From Dryas octopetala (Eukaryota > Streptophyta > Magnoliopsida > Rosales > Rosaceae), in contig OY992836.1 in NCBI GenBank assembly GCA_963921425.1, forward strand, positions 3,487,825 through 3,551,824: a DNA stretch of 64,000 nt. Reading direction: 5' to 3'. How positions within the stretch are numbered: the first letter of the stretch is position 1; each line of letters begins with the position of its first letter. The position numbers and the translations under genes are program-made. Under the pieces are notes generated by a model, which was not told where the DNA came from, did not search any database, and worked only from the letters and a program-made list of their open reading frames with translations. This document shows positions 48,506 through 59,878 of the stretch, piece by piece.

Positions 48506-49598
48506 TAGGGGTGTGATTTGGATTGGAAAATCCGAATCCGACCGATTGTAATCCGAAAATTTTCAATTTTGGAACGTCCGAATCAAACCCGAAATCCGAA
48601 AATTCCGAAAAAAATTGGATTGGAATTGGAATGTATCTGTAAATTCCGATCCAATCTGAAATCTTATCCGAAATTTTCCAAAGGGATTCCGATTCGATAT
48701 TTTTGAAATTATGTCAATTTATTCCGTATTTATATTAATATTATATCATTTATTTAGGTTTTTACTATATGTTTCATTAATTTGTTATTTGTTTCAAACA
48801 TACACACATATATATATTAAAAAAAATAACTAATACTATTAATATAAACATATGCATATTATAAATATATGTGTATCATAATAACATAAAGGGATTAATA
48901 CCATTTTGCTCCACAGACTATTACACTTGTATCAGTTTGCTCCCCAGACTTTTAATTTGGAAAATTAAGGACTCTGACTTTTTCAATTTTGCCAATTGAG
49001 GTTCTTTTGTCAATTTATACATTTTTTATCCAAATCTTTGAGGGCAAAATGGTCCCTTCCAATTATATCTTGTCATTTTTTCCTCATGTATCATTTTTCC
49101 TCTTTTATTTCTTGCTAAATTTTGCTTGATCATCTCGACATTTTAGATGAAAAATGTATAAATTAACGGAATAACCTTAATTGACAAAATTGAAAAAGTC
49201 AAGGTCCTTAATTTTCCAAATTAGAAGTCTGGAGAGCAAACTGATACATGTGTAATAGTCTGGGGAGCAAAATGACATTAATCCCTAACATAAATGCTAA
49301 CAAAAGTACCCACATTTTTTGTACGTGTAATTACTAATTTTTTTTGTTTGTTTTTACTAATAACAAAAGGTAACGTGAAGATTCTGATTTTTTCTCTGAA
49401 AATTTCGAATTTTTATTCGAAAGTTCCGAAAATGTGATATTCTGAAAAATTCCAAAAATTCCGAGAAATCTGAAAATTCTAAATTGGAATGAGATGTTGA
49501 AATTCCGATTTTTTGGAATAGAAATTTTATTTCGAAATTTTTTGAATTGGAATTGGAACACCCTATTTTCGATTTGATCCGTCCGAAACACACCCCTA
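48506..49598. mobile_element. hAT-like non-autonomous element inside Harbinger transposase
   Basis: 1093 bp flanked by the 8-bp duplication GTCTCATC (48498-48505, 49599-49606). Ends are TAGGGGTGTGATTTGGA and, on the minus strand, TAGGGGTGTGTTTCGGA. Subterminal regions are full of TCCGAA/TTCGGA words. No transposase. A MULE-type MITE is nested within it. Removing it restores continuity of the Harbinger reading frame around NMDET/PPKIM. Confidence 0.9.
48891..49285. mobile_element. MULE-type MITE inside the hAT-like element
   Basis: 395 bp with the 9-bp duplication TAACATAAA at 48882-48890 and 49286-49294. Inverted ends start GGGATTAAT(A/G)(C/T)CATTTTGCTCC and pair for about 130 bp, through CCCCAGACT and CAATTTTG(C/T)CAATT. 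This is the third and youngest layer in a Harbinger-hAT-MULE nest. Confidence 0.92.
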
Positions 49599-49764
49599 GT
49601 CTCATCCATATTTCCAGGTTGAATTATATGAGCGCCAAGTCGACATATTGCTTTGATAATTCTCTTAAATTGTCTTGATATTGTCTCCTTAGAATGTTGA
49701 AATATCTTAGCAATAACCCAATTGAGAACTGTATGACAAATAGTATACAAAAATATAAACAATG

Positions 49765-51409
49765 TGTTAGTTTCTAGGATTTGTTAATGTTGGCTATTTT
49801 CCGTGTCAAAACAATTGTATTAATTTGTATTTATTCACTCACAAGCTCTAGGCTAGATTTAGGACAAGGTCTACTGCTTTGAAGAAGTCAAGAATGAACA
49901 AGTCACAAGGTATACTGCACTTCATTCATTTCATGAAATTAACAGATTTTTGTCTATTTGACTAGTCATTCACTGATCATAATGAACACTGTTTTTCACG
50001 TACAGTGACTGTTACTTAAGTCACAGTTGCTACAGTGGGTCATTTCGGGTTTTGCTGTTTAAGCCCAATTCTTTGAAAGCCCATATTCTGTTTAGTATTA
50101 GACATGCATGTGCACAACACATGACTTGGTTCCCCCAATGTTTTCAAATCAGATCTGATTCATCTTTCCCATTCACGCACACACACTATTCATCATCTTC
50201 TACATTCTGATTTTTAAATGCAAAATTCCTTTTGACAGCTGCTTATTTCTATCCTTAGTAAATACTAGGATACCCCTCTAGGACAAAGGGAATATGCCCT
50301 TAATCCGTCTCTTGTGGACAGCCATTGATTGGCTTCCACGTGGCATGGGCGAACATGCCTCTTGCGTGAGTGTGTACGGGCATAAGGGGTGCTGGCTGGT
50401 CAGATCTGTGCACGTGTCGATGAGCCATTTTAGAGCGTGAATTCTTGGGTTTTCACTGCTGGGTATTTTCCATGTGAGGTGCTCATCTTCATAATTTTCA
50501 GAAAAATGGTTTTTAATTCTTGAAAAATCACATAGAGATTTTCTGAAATTGTTTTTGTTAAATCTGAAATTCTATATGGGTTTGAGTGCTTAAATGTCTT
50601 CATACATACTTCAAACACATTCATTTTAGATTTAAGTTGAAGGATTCAATATTGATCTTTTCATGCCGATAGCTTGAGAAGATTGATCTTTGTTTGTGAA
50701 TCCTACATTTGCATATCATGTTCATGCATTGATGAAACCACTGAGCTTGGTGCGGATTGGTGCCATGGGTTGATGAGCTTGGAGTGGAGCTGCCTTCTTC
50801 ATGAATGACCATCTGCCTTGCGTATGGAAGTTGCACAAAATGGGTAAGATAGCTGCCACTTAGTCTAGGACTTAGTGATTGAGCTTGTGTGCTGAGTACC
50901 CTCTTTTGTATTGAACTTCTGATTTAGTGGATTGCCTGGTCAGCTGGATAGACCCCCAGTTTTTACCCTTTGCGGTTTTTCTGGGTGAACATCTTGTGTG
51001 CATCTGTCTTCCCTGTTTGTGTTGTTATGATTACTGGCTCACTCATCTTTTAAACACAAATCTGTACTGGAGCTATTTGCTTAAAATTGATATATGACTT
51101 ATATAACTGTTTAGATAATCACACACCACTGTAGTTGTGGATAACACTGGGATGCCTATTGTGATGGGTCCTCTGAGTGTATAGGATGTCACTTGATCCT
51201 TGGTGTGTTTGATTTGTGTTGTTTACTGAAGTAATTTTTGGTTTTTAGAAGTCAATGTGGAGTTTCACATTTTTGTTACTGGACCGTCTGAGTTGTGTTT
51301 GGTTGACTAGTTCGTGAGTGATCACATAAACCAAAAATTGGGGTCCGATCACTGAAAGTGAAATTAATCAAGTTAATTGAGTGAATAGATCACCTAAATT
51401 AAACTTTCA
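49765..51409 (+). mobile_element. solo LTR, family alpha, copy C (reference copy)
   Basis: Complete 1645-bp LTR from TGTTAGTTTC to AAACTTTCA, with the 5-bp duplication CAATG at 49760-49764 and 51410-51414. Uninterrupted, so it defines the family. It contains GGCTTCCACGTGGCA (a G-box-like CACGTG at 50337-50342), shared with copy B. No gag or pol. The insertion lies just upstream of the Harbinger N-terminus. Confidence 0.93.
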
Positions 51410-51515
51410 CAATGCCTCATCGATACAAACTGATATATCATCTTGTAAAAAGTCTGACCCCCTTAATGTCGAACACAAGTTCACTAATGTATCTTTGTTC
51501 ATTCTTACTAAATCA

Positions 51516-52990
51516 TAGTGCTGGGCACGGTACAGGACAGTTCGGTATGGACCACTTACCGATCCCAAAACCAGAATTTGTAATCGGTATGGGACAGTTC
51601 AGTATTGCCTTTTTAAAGATTTGCATTAGAATGAAATCGAAACCACCGAGATCGGTTTGATTCAGCACCAGTTTCGGGATGACATCAAAAATCAAAATTC
51701 AATGACAATATGGCTTTGAAATCAAAATTCAATTAAGTTAGTTGTCAATATGGCTTATATGATTTTTAAAACAATTTTATGAGTTAAACATACATCTATC
51801 TTAAGACAAAAGAAATCAGCTAACAACACAAATGAGTTAAACATGCATCTTGTTGCAATTCACAAGTCTTATGGCTTATTACAAAAACCAAATATACAAA
51901 GTTACAAAACAGAAAGGCAGAAACTAATTCACAAGCCTTATGGCTTATTACAAAAAACCAATATATATACAAACAAAAGCTTAAGTTAAATAAATTCACA
52001 TACAAATTATACAATTCAAAACACAAAAATTGCAACAACAACAAATTTGAAATTTGAACACAACAATTGGAAAATTGCAGATTGCAGATTGATTGCAGCC
52101 TTGCAGTCCAAGTTTACTTTCCCTTTTCCTTTGGATATGAAGTTGTGTTTCTACTAGTAGTGGCAGTGACAGTACTTGCATATTCTACATATATATCATC
52201 ACAAAAATAATTAAAATTCAAAGTGCCAATATACAAAAAAAAAAAAAATTAACAGAACAATGAAACTTATCAAACATTACATGATTCAACACTTTCATAA
52301 AATTCAAGTTCTACAATACAAGCTTCATCTTCCAAGCTGGACATATCATCCCCCCAATCAATTTTGCATACATATCAAGGCCTCCACTTATTTAGGAGTT
52401 AATGAACTCCTAAGTGCATTTATGACTCTGCCCTCTGTGCTAAAACAACTTTCAGATGCCATTGTTGATAATTGAATGGCAAGAACATCATTTTCAATTG
52501 TTGCCAACACAGGGTACTTAAGACCATTGAGCTTCCACCATAATAATATGTCAAAACCAGTTGCATCTTTGGTTGTCCATTCTAAAGGATCCATCAAGTA
52601 TTTATCCACTTCATGTGCCGCCATTGCTTCATCACTCTTTTCCACCACTTTTCTCCAATCTTCCAAAATATCATCCCTCCCACTACCCCTACCACCATCT
52701 TCTACCATTGAAGTTGCAGAACGGTTTTGTGAATCATCATTCACATTCCTTCTTACATGCATGCCAACATCTACTTTTAGGCCATACTCTTCATAAAGGG
52801 CCATTATCACTCCATTCATCTCTTTGGTTTTCTATTGCACTCTTCCTCATTAAACGTTTCCTTCCTAAACAAATGAGTTACATGTCGCATCTTGAACCTT
52901 GGATCCAACACAAGTGCAATCACCACCAAATTGTTCAGATTCTGGAATGAGCAAAAATACTTGTTGTCTTTAACTCTCATGTTGGTTTGC
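51516..52990 (-). mobile_element. hAT element relic (hAT-III), cut by gypsy zeta
   Basis: A hAT-type end TAGTGCTGGGCACGG starts at 51516, preceded by the possible target CTAAATCA (51508-51515). Non-coding sequence to about 52340 is followed by a transposase relic on the minus strand. The other end lies beyond the gypsy insertion and outside the window. The repeated ATTCACAAG(T/C)CTTATGGCTTATTAC pair (51857-51881 and 51929-51953) is a short local duplication. Confidence 0.7.
52340..52985 (-). pseudogene. hAT transposase C-terminal region
   Basis: Read leftward from 52985: VKDNKYFCSFQNLNNLVVIALVLDPRFK-type block (52965-52880), a stop at 52818-52820 with a one-base frame change, then a 143-codon frame (52819-52388). 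That frame has an acidic Ser/Gly segment, VDKYLMDPLEW and the dimerisation domain DILLWWKLNGLKYPVLA, STMASESCFSTEGRVI and RSSLTP. A stop replaces the next codon at 52388, after which VEALICMQN is still readable. The family's N-terminal half is not in the window. It is related to the transposase at 20798-21664 but not identical. Confidence 0.85.
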
Positions 52991-53577
52991 TGTAAAACCC
53001 TTACAAGGTCTTATGGATCTTGGCCTCAACATAAGGTGAATGTCATTGGCATAGTGCGCTTGTGATGAGCACACACATTAACACAGTTGCAAGGAAGATG
53101 ACATACGCGAGACATGCTTGGCTTGGTCAGGTTGCTAAGTCAAAGAAGGTAGGCTGATGCAAAGAGGCAATAGCCTTGTTTATTTGATGGCGCATAAACC
53201 CTTGATTACTTGAAGAGGCATCAACCATTGTTGACTTGTTGAAAGCAAGCAAGTTGCTCATGCAGGAAGCACCTTCTGAAGACTTGAAGCACACATCAGC
53301 ATGAAGACTTGAAGCAGACTGCTCATGCAAGCAACAACTCTTGGGATGTTGGGAGAAGTAAGCAGCAGCCTTCGGGGAGTTGCTGGAGCAAGTAAGAGCC
53401 ACTTGAGGGGACAAGTGAGTGGCAGCAGCCCTGGTGGATAACAACCACTTGATGTTTAGGTGGAAGGCATCCATTTAAGTATGTTGGCAAGTTGCAGGCA
53501 GCAAATTGTCATGACCCTCTATATAAGCTTGATGAGACACAATCTAAAACCTAAGCAGTTCAGGTTCGTGAACCGAA

Positions 53578-53622
<45 letters not shown>

Positions 53623-53828
53623 ATACAGTTTTGAGAGTGTGTAATCTTGTATTCCTTTATGAGTAATAAAGGTTGAGGATAGAGTTCCTTTAAACTTAAG
53701 TTGTGCATGCTTTTGCATTTGTATTCCTCTTATAATAGTGTGAGATTGGCTGAAAGTGTGAGTGCATCTCGCAACCATAACAAGGGTGTTTTATTGTGAT
53801 TTGAAGGTCAAAAATTACCCTTGTTACA
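52991..53828 (+). repeat. 5' LTR of zeta
   Basis: 838 bp. TATA-like CTCTATATAAGC at 53516-53527, and a GA array at 53582-53618 downstream of it. Compared with 63698-64000 it aligns over the first 300 bp with many substitutions and indels. Confidence 0.88.
53582..53618. repeat. (GA)n microsatellite
   Basis: About 18 GA units in the 5' LTR of zeta, in the presumed transcript leader downstream of the TATA-like motif. Confidence 0.92.
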
Positions 53829-53830
53829 GT

Positions 53831-53844
53831 TGGTCTTAGAGCCA
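53831..53844 (+). other. primer-binding site of zeta
   Basis: TGGTCTTAGAGCCA, 2 bp after the LTR, is the common initiator-methionine tRNA type site (usual form TGGTATCAGAGCC) with two substitutions. Confidence 0.75.
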
Positions 53845-54014
53845 TAAGTTGGCTAAACCTCGAGTTGTTCTTGTTGGTGAAACGATGGTCAGGGGAAGCG
53901 ATAATATGAAGAAGTGAGTCGCACAACTTGAGGACTTTTTCAGCACTTCGCTGACCAATGATGCTGTTAACATGACAGCACAATGTTATTCCTTGAAGGA
54001 GGAGAATGTTGCCT

Positions 54015-57000
54015 TACTACAAGAAAACTGCACATAAACCATAGGTGATTTTCCCACAATGGTGATTCTGTGGTAATTAATAAGTAATAACCCACAGCTA
54101 TGTGGTAATTAATAAGTCATAACCCACAACAAATATGATTCATGTGGTAATTAATCAATAAGCAACGGCTGACTGTGGTTATTATTTTTTAACCCACAGT
54201 TCGTCTGTGGGGTTTAAAGTATTTCCCACAGATGCCATGGTTAATTATCCAACCTATCAGCCCAACATTACTTTTCATTATCAAAAGTGGAGCATTGGGA
54301 ATCTATCCAACCCTTTTCCCACAATGGTTGTAGCATATGAAAATTAAATAATAGTTTGACTTGACAATAAACTTGGGTATTCTTATTTTTATTATTTTAT
54401 TTTGCCATTGTAATAATGCCGGTGTATTAAGGCCTATTATTTTATTTTGCTCATCAGCTTGTCTTCGATGTGGGCAAATTGCTGAATATAAATATAATAT
54501 TTTATTGGGATCACGTGATGCTCATCAGCAATTATAAGCTCACTGCTCACACACACTCCAACACCAAAACCTCCTATCTCAAAGAAGTTCAAAAGAATCA
54601 AAACAAGGGTAATTTTTTTTTTTGGTTAATAATAAAAACTAAAAAAGACCTTATGTTTCCAACAAGACCCAAGCACCAGGCCTTTCTTTTCATGCCTCTT
54701 CTCTTCTCCCCCTTTCTTTGTCTCCCTCTCTTCCTCCACTTTGGTTCTTCCGATTCTCAGTCAAAACTAGAAGCCCAAATATGGAAGGTCGTAGAATGTT
54801 TCTCTCTATCTCTAATTTTCATCACCCAAATCGATTTGGGTTTTATTTTTTGTTTACTAATTTAGGGTTTCATAATATGAAGCTCTAAATCGCTTTCTTC
54901 TCTATTGTCAGTTCTTTTTCTTCAGAACAATCGGTGAGTTCTTCAAACCCTAACCTCATAATTTTTGTTACTTTGAATTTGGTTAAGGGATTTGATTACT
55001 ATGAGATCAGGGTTTGCATGCAGAGGTGGAAATCAAATCGCCCCTTTCCAAGAGTCTAATTATGACTTTAATATTATGCTTTGCAATTTCCTGAGCTTAT
55101 TCAATGGTGACAACAATGGGGTTAGTTTTTTTTTTTTTTTTTTTTTTTTCAATTTCCCTATGATTTCTTTTTCCTTTTTCCAATTTCGCTCTTAAATTGA
55201 GAAATAGGGATTTTATTTTTTTTGGGTCGAAGAGAAATAGGACTTAAAGCTTGCGTTAGGAACGAATTTGTGGCGATATGTATGTCCAAGTTTATATATG
55301 ATATTTATTTATTGATTTTGTTGTAGAACTGTTCCTCACAGCTCCTCTAAGAGCTTTTCTTATTAAATTTCTTTTTGACAATCTTTTAATTTTATCATGT
55401 TAGGGTTTGATTTTAGAGAAATTGATTTTCATTTTCTTTATTTTCGGTTGTAGTTGAAACTATGAAAGTTGGACTGTTGAGGTTGCTTCATCAATCTCTT
55501 GCATAAGTTCATTCTGGCTAGTTTGGCCAAGGTACTGCTGGTACCCTTTCTTTCATGTTTCTAAGATCTTACTTTCATCAAAGCAAAAAAAGAAAAATAG
55601 AAAAATTTGGAGCCATAGCAGAGAATAGCTGATTAATAAAGTTTTTCTTTTAATCTTTTTCATGTTAAGAGTTTTGAGAAGACTTTGAATAAGGAAAGCT
55701 TGTTCAATTCTCATGTATGTGATAGGCTTTTAGTTTTCTTATTGACTTTTGTGATTATACTTTTTCTACTGCATAAAAAGATTATGTTTGAGCTGGGTCT
55801 TCAACAGGTGTTAGCATTTCCTACTGCATAAAATGCTTAATTATTGTTGCTCATGTTTAATTTCTCTTGTTTTAAATGGGATGTTTAGAAGCTAACTCTA
55901 GTTGCTTAAGTGTGCATCTTTTGTCTCACACTTTTTTCCCCCTCACTTGGATATATCTTATCTCTCGGGCCAGTAAAGATAACTCACTCTTGTTCTAAAT
56001 TTTGGCATTATCATACCTAGGTATGATAATGCCAAAATTTAGAAGATCTTTTGAGGTTTCTTTGACTATTTCCTACTGATGAAATTGGTTAGTATAATTA
56101 TGTTTCATTGACTATTTCATTTTTCCCTTATTGCTGCAGATTTTCATTGGTGGAATTGCAAAGGCTCTTTCATTGAAAATGGTAATATGGTATGATGTTT
56201 ATAATGCATTTATTTCTCTTTTCTTACCAAAATCATATCTTCGCTTTTGATTTTATCTTTCCATGTCTTCACCGACCGCTTTACTGATAGGTCTTTTATG
56301 CTGCTTTTATAGTTTATGGGGATTGTTAGTGTCTTTGGACCTTTGAAGGCATATCACCTGATGCTCAATGGGGAACTTAATGAACCATGAGCTTTTGTGG
56401 AGGTAACGAAGCACATGTTACAGCTTTGGTTACTTTTTGTTTGCAATAAATTGTCTGGAATGGGTCCCCTGTATATGATTGGAAAGATAGTAATTATTTT
56501 TTGTTGCAATAGAAGTGTTCATTGTTTTTATGGTAGTTGACAATATGTCTATGGTTTAGAAATGATCTTTGTATAGGGAGAATTTGGGGGGATGTTTGAT
56601 GTAATCTAGATGGTAGGGTGATAGTTTAGTGGTTGTTGCTTGAGTAATTGACTGGATACTTAATGTATTTTGATTATGTTTAGTGGTTGTTGCTTGAGTA
56701 ATTGATATTATTATCTAATGAAGTTCATGGTGTTGCAAAATGTGTAGAAGCAAATAGTTTTTTCAATTTGAATGGTCACTGCCAAGGGTGTGTTGCCTAA
56801 TTAATATTATAATGATATTTAATTGTTGTGTATTAAATTAAATGATATCCCCCAGCGGTTTTGGATATTGAATAAATATGAAATTATAACTAAAAAACAA
56901 TAAAGAAAAATATACCACAGGCCCAAGGGTGTGGCATTTTACATTACATAAGTAATGTTGACGAGACATTTATGGGAATGCGCAACAGTCAGAATATTTA

Positions 57001-57229
57001 AACAATAATAAGGACTGAGTGTATAAGAGAAAGGTGAAAACATGCATAAACAAAAACCACAGCCACCTATCAGTGGGAGTAGACTTTTCGATACACCCGC
57101 AACGCCCACTGATACATTTCCTGTGACTATGACTGTGGTGTTTGCTCTAATACCACAGATGCTCAGTGGTATTTGTAAACATATACCACTACTGGTGAGG
57201 AGTGGTGTATGTCCAGTTTTCTTGTAGTG
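54015..57229. mobile_element. CACTA element carrying captured host gene fragments
   Basis: 3215 bp between the 3-bp duplication CCT (54012-54014, 57230-57232). The right end on the minus strand is CACTACAAGAAAACTGGAC; the left end is TACTACAAGAAAACTGCAC, i.e. the CACTA signature with its first C changed to T. Subterminal regions hold many short GTGGTAA/CCCACA (left) and ACCAC/GTGGT (right) words, as is usual for the class. The interior shows no transposase. It carries exon-like pieces of a U2AF65-like gene (56140-56181, 56313-56402) and possibly other exon-like stretches near 54653-54789 and 54992-55120. It interrupts zeta gag. Confidence 0.85.
56140..56402 (+). pseudogene. captured U2AF65-like splicing factor exon fragments
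   Basis: Two exons with intact splice borders. Exon a, 56140-56181, after TTGCTGCAG, reads IFIGGIAKALSLKM and ends at GTAATA. Exon b, 56313-56402, after TTTTATAG, reads FMGIVSVFGPLKAYHLMLNG, ELNEP, a TGA stop (Cys in the family, 56388-56390), then AFVE and GTAACG. The sequence resembles the RRM region of plant U2AF large-subunit-like proteins (IFIGGI, VFGPLKAYH). Presence of introns shows capture at DNA level, not from mRNA. The stop and missing remainder make it non-functional. Identification is by recalled motifs. Confidence 0.7.
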
Positions 57230-57293
57230 CCTTACGCGAAAAAATAGACTCGTTTGTTGAGGAAGTCAACAGCAAGTTCTCCACCATGGTGGA

Positions 57294-59878
57294 TGTCACG
57301 CCCCAAAATCAGGGTACGTAACAGAGGCACCTATCTTGAGAATATCTAAGACTACAACAACCAATCCTCCGGTGTTATAATCCCAAATATTCACAAAATA
57401 AGTTAAGCCTTTTGGTTTAGTAAAATGGGTTGGATCAGAGTGCTTGAGTTTGCAGCGGAAAAATATAGAAATAATTGATTCATAATTAAACCAACCCTCG
57501 GAGCTACTATTGTTTAGATTAACTTCAAAGACACTGTTTACATAGACTCGATAATTCAAAAGTAGACAACCCAAGGACTCAGTGTATATACAAGATATGA
57601 CCAAGGGTATATAAAGATAGTAAAAGGTTACTAAAGGCCTGCCCAAGGAAATATACTGACTAAACAGGAACACATGAGTTGACAAGCTTGAGACCGCAGC
57701 ACCACACCCTTAATCGAGGCCGTCAAAGTCCACACGCGCAACACCTAAGAAGGAGAAAAACAACAACGTAGGGGTGAGCATCACATACGTTTATTGCTCC
57801 CCTTCAGGGAACTTCCTGCTAGGTTTGAAAAATAGTTTGAGATAATTTAAAATCAAATGCACAACACAAACCAGTTGTCAAGCTTTGTAAAACTAGTAGC
57901 ATGCTCATACAGTTTTCAAAATACAGTTTTCCGGGCCCAAGTTCAGAATCATACTTGTTGACCAGCCGTTAGAGCTAACTACCCTCTCACAAAAACATAA
58001 CAAAGTCCTGCAGTCATTTGACTGGGACAGGGTAGCGAAAGTGGCCATTTCATGGTTATACTGCCTAGACTGGCCTCCCAAGAAGGACAATCGACCAGTC
58101 CGTCCGTACAACCCCTCATGAGGTTTTTGGGATCGAAACCCAGGGTCTACCGTAAGGGACCTTTCACTCTCAAGTCAAACACAATAACAATCTCACGAGA
58201 ATATACATAACAGTCATAATTCTCATCATCATAAAACCAAGCAGATATGCTAATCAAAAACATGCATCTTTATCACACAGTATTTATTATATAGTACATG
58301 CAGGAAATCCACTAGTCAGAGTGTGTTGTCCCCCAACCTAGCGTCCAAAGCTTTTGCCTGGTCTCGAGTACAAATCACAATTTGCCACGTCGCAACGATC
58401 TCTTTTAGGTAACTAGAGTTTCTAATTTGACAACAACTGGTGTTAAAAACGGTATTCACGTAAATTGATGACCTTGTCTGTTAAGACCAGGTATAATTCA
58501 GAGGTTTGGCACTAGCGTAACTGCTAGGCTTCTCTGAATTCTTAATCCGACATGACCTTGCACCTCGAGGCAAACAGTCATGTTAGACCGTGTGGTTTCT
58601 ATATCTATTTTAATTTATTATCGAGGAGGTTGATCAGATATGAACCTACAACGTGACCAGGTCAGTGCAAGGGGAAACTGAGGGAGCTCTGGCTCAGTAC
58701 CCAACGCCTGTATGCTCATGGACTGACCTTAGTCATCATGTTATTTGGTTACCACTGATATGACCTCAATATTTATTTAGTTCATTTAATAACAACAGTT
58801 TAAACGGCGTTCCGTTTATAATCACAACGTAAATAAAAGCAAATTAAATAAGTTGGGTTGAGGGTATACCTGTTGAAGACTTCCCACGGACAGAGTCTCG
58901 GTACTACTAGACTTGCTAAATAACAAGATTAAAAAAGCCTAATTAACAAGAGATTAATTTAACAAAATTTTAGCAGAATTTCAACAGTGATCAAAAAATT
59001 ACCTATGGAGCTCAGAAATGATTTTTTTTAAACTTCACCAAAACCTAGCCTTCACACTACTAGAATCGAAGAGCTCGTCGCCACAATCGCGTAGGCAAAA
59101 TCGGATCGTCGATCGGAGCTCTAGAATTCAAAATAAACTCAAAACAAGATTGAAGAAGAGAGGGAAAAGAGGAGATAGGAGAGAGGAGAGAGGAGAGAGG
59201 AGAGAGAAGCTCTCTCTTGGGAAGCGTGCGGTTGAATTTGTGAGGGATCAGCTGAAGGTGCGGCACTATTTATAGGGGAGAGAGAGTGAGTCAACTCGGT
59301 TGACTCATCCGAGTTGACCGGGTTGACTTAAGTCAACTGTCACAATTTAGACCAATGAGAAAGTGACACATGGCGCATGCCCTTACACTTGGCTGCACAT
59401 GCAGCCATCAGATCTTGCTGCCATGCAGCGATGGACGCTCCAGATCATGCCACGTGGCGCGATCTGGTGATTTGCTATATTATTTTTTTTTCCTATTTTT
59501 CTCAACTTCAAAAATTAATTAAAAATAGCTCGGGACTCAGAAAAATATTACGGACTCAAATTACCAATTTGCCCTTAGAAAAATTTCAGAAATTTCAAGC
59601 TCCACAACCTAAAATAAAATGCTTTAAAGAAAAAGAAAATTTGGGAAATTGATAAAAAAATCTCCCGGACTCGAAATAATACAAGACTTGCACCGTTGGG
59701 TTTGTGAGTAAAAGTACTCCCTTTAAAGTTCTAACTTGGGTCAAAACCCTAGTCAAAGTTGGTCAAACAATTAAAACTCAAGGTAGAAAAATTAGATTTT
59801 CCGACAAATAAATTCCATAAAAATTTTAGAAAATAAGGAAAAATCCCAAAATAAATTTGAAAATTTCCGGGTCTCACA
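57294..59878 (-). mobile_element. gypsy-type solo LTR (delta)
   Basis: 2585 bp with the 5-bp duplication GTGGA at 57289-57293 and 59879-59883. On the minus strand it starts TGTGAGACCCGGAAATT and ends ATTTTGGGGCGTGACA, typical of long plant gypsy LTRs. A minus-strand TATA box (reverse of TATTTATA, 59267-59274, in CCCCTATAAATAG) supports this orientation. No coding region. A GA-rich stretch (59155-59215) lies downstream of the TATA box in the element's sense. Confidence 0.9.
59267..59274 (-). promoter_or_regulatory. TATA box of solo LTR delta
   Basis: TATAAATA on the minus strand within CCCCTATAAATAGTGCC. A solo LTR can retain promoter activity; here transcription would run away from zeta pol, toward the CACTA element. 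Confidence 0.6.

Larger units (their letters stand above)
47600..49740 (-). pseudogene. PIF/Harbinger transposase, broken and interrupted
   Basis: Relic of a DDE_Tnp_4 (HARBI1-like) transposase. N-terminal part 49740-49607 (NWVIAKIFQHSKETISRQF, KAICRLGAHIIQP) continues, after the hAT-like insertion, at 48505-48455. Next comes the catalytic block GEIDGTHISAW with YRGRKG and TQNI (48350-48240), where the first Asp is kept. The stretch that should hold the second Asp is shortened near VYTRWKG/EGTRVLMDAI. The C-terminal block PYRGQRYHLRDYRG, KLFNYRHSSLCNVIGRCFG and LKARFPIL lies at 48000-47840. Splice-like junctions occur at about 48130 and 48000. Stops and deletions make it inactive. The 3' end near 46474 (CTTAGTATCCAATT) may be its terminus. 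Confidence 0.85.

Noticed and set aside
49334-49762. 142-codon minus-strand frame as one gene
   Set aside because: It runs from real Harbinger coding sequence into the hAT-like insertion, so it is a fusion across a transposon junction.
57294-59878. Plus orientation of LTR delta (TGTCACGCCCC...TCTCACA)
   Set aside because: Ends are TG...CA on both strands, but the TATA box and the GGGGCGTGACA end favour the minus strand.
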